Source: Bacillota bacterium (GTDB lineage: Bacteria; Bacillota; Clostridia; Christensenellales; SZUA-584). From it: a stretch of 64,000 nucleotides of DNA. The notes under the pieces are model-generated. The model did not search any database, was not told where the DNA came from, and saw only the letters and a list, made by a program, of their open reading frames with translations. Each line of letters begins with the position of its first letter. Position 1 is the first letter of the stretch. Position numbers and translations under genes: made by a program. Where the stretch lies: NCBI GenBank assembly GCA_023412005.1, contig JAEYOE010000003.1, forward strand, positions 62,001-126,000, in the 5' to 3' direction. Below, piece by piece: positions 61,347-64,000 of the stretch.

Positions 61347-61379
61347 GCAGCAAGCCGACAGTTAACGCCGGCTTGCTGC
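61347..61379 (-). terminator. Hairpin after the FMN-binding gene
   Basis: GCAGCAAGCCG and CGGCTTGCTGC form an eleven-pair stem. The T run after it on the minus strand is weak. Confidence 0.55.
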
Positions 61380-61419
61380 TATATAGTTATTATTGGAGGG
61401 ATCACTGCTTTTGCTGCCA

Positions 61420-61824
61420 TCAGTTGGGCGTGACTTTCAGCGCATTTTCCACCGCCTTTAAAAAAGCCTTGCTGTCGACTGTCGCGCCGCTCACCACGTC
61501 CACATCCGTGCCCTGCTGCGCCGTAACACGGTCTGTCAGCTCGGCAACGGCCTCATCCTTCATAAACACCTGCGGCTGCACCACCTTGATATCTGTAATC
61601 TGATGATTTTTCACCGTGACGTTTAATGTGTTGCTGAAACGAAAGCCGTCGTACTTGCCTTCGTAAACGCCGTCTGCCAGCGTATCAAGCGATATCTGCT
61701 CCGGCATAAGATTGATCGCCGCATCTTTGCCCAGCATTAAAAACGTGACGAACCCGCCGATAATCACCGCAAAGCCAATCAATATGCCAAGCAGCACGCG
61801 CCAAAACGGTCTCTTCTTTTTCAT
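61420..61824 (-). CDS. Membrane-anchored FMN-binding domain protein
   Basis: A 134-residue protein with an N-terminal anchor (VLLGILIGFAVIIGGFVTFL, residues about 10-29) and an extracytoplasmic FMN_bind domain. DGVYEGKYDGFRFSNTLNV (about 52) and VDVVSGATVDSKAFLKAVE (about 108) are characteristic; the SGAT threonine is the residue that carries covalent FMN in RnfG/NqrC-type proteins. GGGGGAGAAG precedes ATG 61824. It overlaps the flavodoxin gene by four bases, so a redox relay is a reasonable inference. Confidence 0.9.
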   Translation of the reverse strand: MKKKRPFWRVLLGILIGFAVIIGGFVTFLMLGKDAAINLMPEQISLDTLADGVYEGKYDGFRFSNTLNVTVKNHQITDIKVVQPQVFMKDEAVAELTDRVTAQQGTDVDVVSGATVDSKAFLKAVENALKVTPN

Positions 61825-62336
61825 GATATCTTCTCCCCCATCATTGCTGTGATCTGCTCTGCCAATGCGTCCACAGCGTTCCAATCAATCCCGGGCGCTG
61901 CGCCGTTTTTCTTTTCATATTCCCTCATCGCAAGCTTCGCTAAGCCGCTCATTTTTTCGGCACGCACCTCACCGCCCATATGCCGGTAAATGATGGGTCC
62001 AGCTTTAAGCGGCTCAGGCAGGCTCTTTTGCAGGTATTGCCTGTCTTCTTCCTGCGTACCCACGCCGCATGTGAAAAACACGGTGGGTTTATTCGCCAGC
62101 GCGTCCTTATGCTTTGCCACAAACGCTTTAAACGTCTTCATCGGCGCACCGATGTACATGGCCGTGCCCAATACCACAATATCATAATCGCTGACGTTGA
62201 GTTCTTTGTGCGCGTCCTGACCCGCTTTGCGGCAGCAGTCGAAAGCTTGGGCGGATGGCAGCTTTTGTGCCAGCGCGACTGCCACATCCTGTGTGGTACC
62301 CGTTTTGGACGCATACACGATTAATACACTTTTCAT
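61821..62336 (-). CDS. Flavodoxin-domain protein
   Basis: A 171-residue flavodoxin-like protein related to HemG-type protoporphyrinogen oxidases and menaquinone-linked flavodoxins. The FMN phosphate loop is VYASKTGTTQDVAVALA (about residue 7), followed by VVLGTAMYIGAPMKTFKAF (about 53) and FFTCGVGTQEEDR (about 87). AGAAGGAGAA precedes the ATG. It is divergent from a TetR gene and co-transcribed with the FMN-binding protein. The operators at 62364-62404 lie in its promoter. Confidence 0.9.
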   Translation of the reverse strand: MKSVLIVYASKTGTTQDVAVALAQKLPSAQAFDCCRKAGQDAHKELNVSDYDIVVLGTAMYIGAPMKTFKAFVAKHKDALANKPTVFFTCGVGTQEEDRQYLQKSLPEPLKAGPIIYRHMGGEVRAEKMSGLAKLAMREYEKKNGAAPGIDWNAVDALAEQITAMMGEKIS

Positions 62337-62363
62337 ACCGATTCTCCTTCTCTAAACTTAAAA

Positions 62364-62376
62364 CTAACAATGTTAG
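62364..62376. promoter_or_regulatory. TetR-type operator, copy 1
   Basis: CTAAC-AAT-GTTAG lies between the flavodoxin -10 box and its start codon. Confidence 0.8.
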
Positions 62377-62380
62377 CCTC

Positions 62381-62409
62381 ACTATAAACTAACGTTGTTA
62401 GTTTGTCAA
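62381..62409 (-). promoter_or_regulatory. Flavodoxin promoter with operator copy 2 in the spacer
   Basis: On the minus strand TTGACA (62404-62409) and TATAGT (62381-62386) are 17 bases apart. AAACTAAC-GTT-GTTAGTTT (62386-62404) fills the spacer, so a bound repressor would cover the promoter. Confidence 0.87.
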
Positions 62410-62467
62410 TAGCTATGACAAATCTAAAGATACCGTACCGATGATATGTCCAATCTCAAGGGGTATC

Positions 62468-62496
62468 TTGACGCACTAACATTGTTAGTTTATGAT
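62468..62496 (+). promoter_or_regulatory. tetR promoter with operator copy 3 in the spacer
   Basis: TTGACG (62468-62473) and TATGAT (62491-62496) are 17 bases apart, with ACTAAC-ATT-GTTAGT (62475-62489) inside the spacer. This indicates autorepression. Confidence 0.87.
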
Positions 62497-62524
62497 GAGT
62501 ATGTGATTTCTCGGGAGGGACAGA

Positions 62525-63139
62525 ATGAACAAAGCGGAAGAACCAATATCCAACAAGGCAAAGATTTTGCAGGCGGCGATTGATCTTTTTTCGGAAAAGG
62601 GCTATACGCATGTGACGATGCGCGAAATTGCCGCAGCCGTTCAGATAAAGGCTGCATCCATCTATAACCACTATGCCGGCAAGGAAGCCTTGCTCGACGC
62701 GATTGTAGACTATTTCAGCGAGCTGCTGCACAGCGAAATCTACCCGCGTTTTGAAATCAGCCCGGATACCGATATCCATCGTTTTATTGAGAGCGTGATT
62801 ACCGCCAACGCGCGCTTTTTCACGAACCCGCACTTCGCCAAAATCGGCGGCATTATGCTGCGCGAGCAGTTCACCAGCGAGAACGTTCGCCGATTGCTGC
62901 TGCAAGAGTTGATTCGCAAGCCGCGCGAAACATTCGCGCTGTATTTTGAGCAGCTGATGGCTGCGGGAAAAATGACCCCGGCCGACCCGCATTTTGTGGC
63001 CAAAGAGTTTCACGCGTTTTTTATCGACAGCTTTTATGAAAACAGCCTTGCGATGGACAGCCCCCCGCCCGACCCTGCCAAGGCACAGGAGGAGCAGGAG
63101 GCGCACATTGAGCATTTTTTGAAGGGGTTTTGTTTATAG
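62525..63139 (+). CDS. TetR-family repressor of the flavodoxin operon
   Basis: A 204-residue regulator. The DNA-binding part reads ILQAAIDLFSEKGYTHVTMR, then EIAAAVQIKAASIYNHYAGK (residues about 14-53). The C-terminal helical domain has no recognised ligand signature. GGGAGGGAC precedes the ATG. It is divergent from the flavodoxin/FMN-binding pair, and three CTAAC-N3-GTTAG operators lie between them, so it probably controls both directions. Confidence 0.93.
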   Translation: MNKAEEPISNKAKILQAAIDLFSEKGYTHVTMREIAAAVQIKAASIYNHYAGKEALLDAIVDYFSELLHSEIYPRFEISPDTDIHRFIESVITANARFFTNPHFAKIGGIMLREQFTSENVRRLLLQELIRKPRETFALYFEQLMAAGKMTPADPHFVAKEFHAFFIDSFYENSLAMDSPPPDPAKAQEEQEAHIEHFLKGFCL

Positions 63140-63164
63140 AGCGCACTTCTCACCAATTGAAAAA

Positions 63165-63194
63165 AGCCGCGAACCATCTCGATTCGCGGCCTTT
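63165..63194. terminator. Shared terminator between convergent genes
   Basis: GCCGCGAA and TTCGCGGC pair around a nine-base loop, with CTTTCGTT on one side and A-rich sequence on the other. Confidence 0.7.
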
Positions 63195-63210
63195 CGTTAT
63201 TCTTTCAGTT

Positions 63211-64000
63211 TTATTGTGCGCCGTCTGTGGCAGCCGGGGGTGTGCTGTCCTTAACCACGTTGCCCGCGTCAATAATCAGGTCGCTCGTGTCGCCCATGAA
63301 TGTTGGGAGCTTGCCGTCCCATTTATTCCACTTGATATATTCGATATATTCGGGAGCCATCGCCAGCGTTTCCTGAATCAGCTTAATGCTCTCGGCCTCG
63401 GCCTGTGCCTGCGCCACCTTCTGCTGTGCCTCCACCTGAATTCTCGCAAGATCCTGCTCGGCCTTCAGCGCCTGCTGCTCTGCCGTCTGCTTGGCTTCCA
63501 CAGCCGAGTTAAACTCCTCTGAGAAGTTGAAGTTCACGATGTTGAAGATTTCGATGCTAAGACCATACGGCGTGATTTTATCCTGCAGTGAGCTCTTTAT
63601 TTGATCGCCCACCTCCGCACGCTTCGTAATCAGCTGCTCAGCGGTATACTGTGCGGTAATCGCCTTAATGCTCTCCTGAATAGCCGGTGTTATGATGATG
63701 GACTCGTAATCTACGCCGACGTTTTTATACAGGCTGGCCGATGAGCCGCCCAATACGCGGTAGTTCACCGCCACATCGCACGTTACCGTCTGCAAGTCTT
63801 TAGATGCAGCGCTGCCTGAGCTCTCCACCTTGTGTGTGCGGTTATCAATCTGCACAACGCTCTGAACGAACGGCGTGATAACATGCACACCCTCCGAAAG
63901 CATGTTGTCGCTCACAGCCCCCAGTGTAATCAACACGCCCGTGTGACCGGACTGCACCACCGTAAAGCTGGACGCACCTATGATAATCACCAAAACAGCA
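63211..64000 (-). CDS. SPFH/prohibitin-family protein, N-terminus cut by the window edge
   Basis: The visible 263 codons run from the end of an N-terminal membrane segment (VIIIGASSF) through the SPFH domain to the C-terminal tail. Typical parts are SGHTGVLITLGAVSDN, EGVHVITPFVQSVVQID, YGLSIEIFNIVNFNFS and a long Ala/Gln/Glu coiled coil (about residues 160-220, KQTAEQQALKAEQDLARIQV). The frame stays open to base 64000, so the true start lies beyond the right edge. Members organise membrane microdomains and bind FtsH-type proteases. Confidence 0.92.
   Translation of the reverse strand, partial: AVLVIIIGASSFTVVQSGHTGVLITLGAVSDNMLSEGVHVITPFVQSVVQIDNRTHKVESSGSAASKDLQTVTCDVAVNYRVLGGSSASLYKNVGVDYESIIITPAIQESIKAITAQYTAEQLITKRAEVGDQIKSSLQDKITPYGLSIEIFNIVNFNFSEEFNSAVEAKQTAEQQALKAEQDLARIQVEAQQKVAQAQAEAESIKLIQETLAMAPEYIEYIKWNKWDGKLPTFMGDTSDLIIDAGNVVKDSTPPAATDGAQ

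Noticed and set aside
1..64000. CRISPR array, rRNA operon or intact insertion sequence
   Set aside because: No regularly spaced direct repeats, no rRNA-like sequence and no complete transposase were seen on either strand.

Overview
The window reads as a chromosomal segment of an anaerobic, low-oxygen, probably spore-forming Clostridia-type Firmicute. The evidence is a SpoVT regulator, AddAB instead of RecBCD, a T-box leader on ileS, a DnaD/DnaI-type replication pair, an rpmH-rnpA-yidD-yidC-jag cluster, strong AGGAGG ribosome sites throughout, and many iron-sulfur proteins. Most of the sequence is fairly G+C-rich in coding regions. It looks like an uncultured gut-type genome with abundant short palindromic intergenic repeats. 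I cannot fix the family from sequence alone.

Layout, left to right. 1-4582: addA (cut by the window edge) and addB. 4583-5324: repeat-rich spacer. 5325-9598: a 77-residue small protein, a TPR-like protein, a family 2 glycosyltransferase and an M29 aminopeptidase. 10030-11669: DUF3298-type secreted protein, TspO and a VOC enzyme. 12336-16070: spoVT, aconitase and a split chromate-type transporter pair. 16479-18712: a J-domain/degenerate-GGDEF fusion, two small zinc-ribbon membrane proteins with a third decayed copy, then an orphan c-di-GMP-I riboswitch with its own promoter and terminator but no gene. 18975-21297: YqeY and an AT-rich AIPR-type defence gene. 21398-26457: a five-gene split (archaeal-type) glutamate synthase operon. 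27336-32878: KtrAB potassium uptake, a PHP histidinol phosphatase and a Ca2+-type P-ATPase. 33285-40479: DnaD and DnaI-like primosome genes, PepF, a TIM-barrel isomerase, an aldo/keto reductase with ferredoxin domain and an SDR. 40922-43561: jag, yidC, yidD, rnpA and rpmH read as one unit from a near-consensus promoter. 43838-49501: cupin, AraC regulator, AEC carrier, then T-box and type-2 ileS. 49873-55990: CPBP protease, SDR, nitroreductase, TetR/CrtI-like oxidoreductase pair and D-lactate dehydrogenase. 56046-61013: an aminotransferase, an alpha/beta hydrolase, a truncated second aminotransferase copy, an amine dehydrogenase and tRNA-Val, with repeats derived from the tRNA end. 61054-64000: a small membrane protein, FMN-binding protein and flavodoxin divergent from a TetR gene with three operators, then an SPFH protein cut by the right edge.

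How the parts fit: the split glutamate synthase, aconitase, ferredoxin-linked reductases, flavodoxin and D-lactate dehydrogenase describe a fermentative, Fe-S-rich anaerobic metabolism. The points most worth a second look are the orphan c-di-GMP riboswitch transcript close to a degenerate GGDEF protein, the lone AIPR gene, the double-promoter operator design at the TetR/flavodoxin locus, and the tRNA-Val repeat island. No CRISPR array, rRNA, intact transposase or replication origin was seen.
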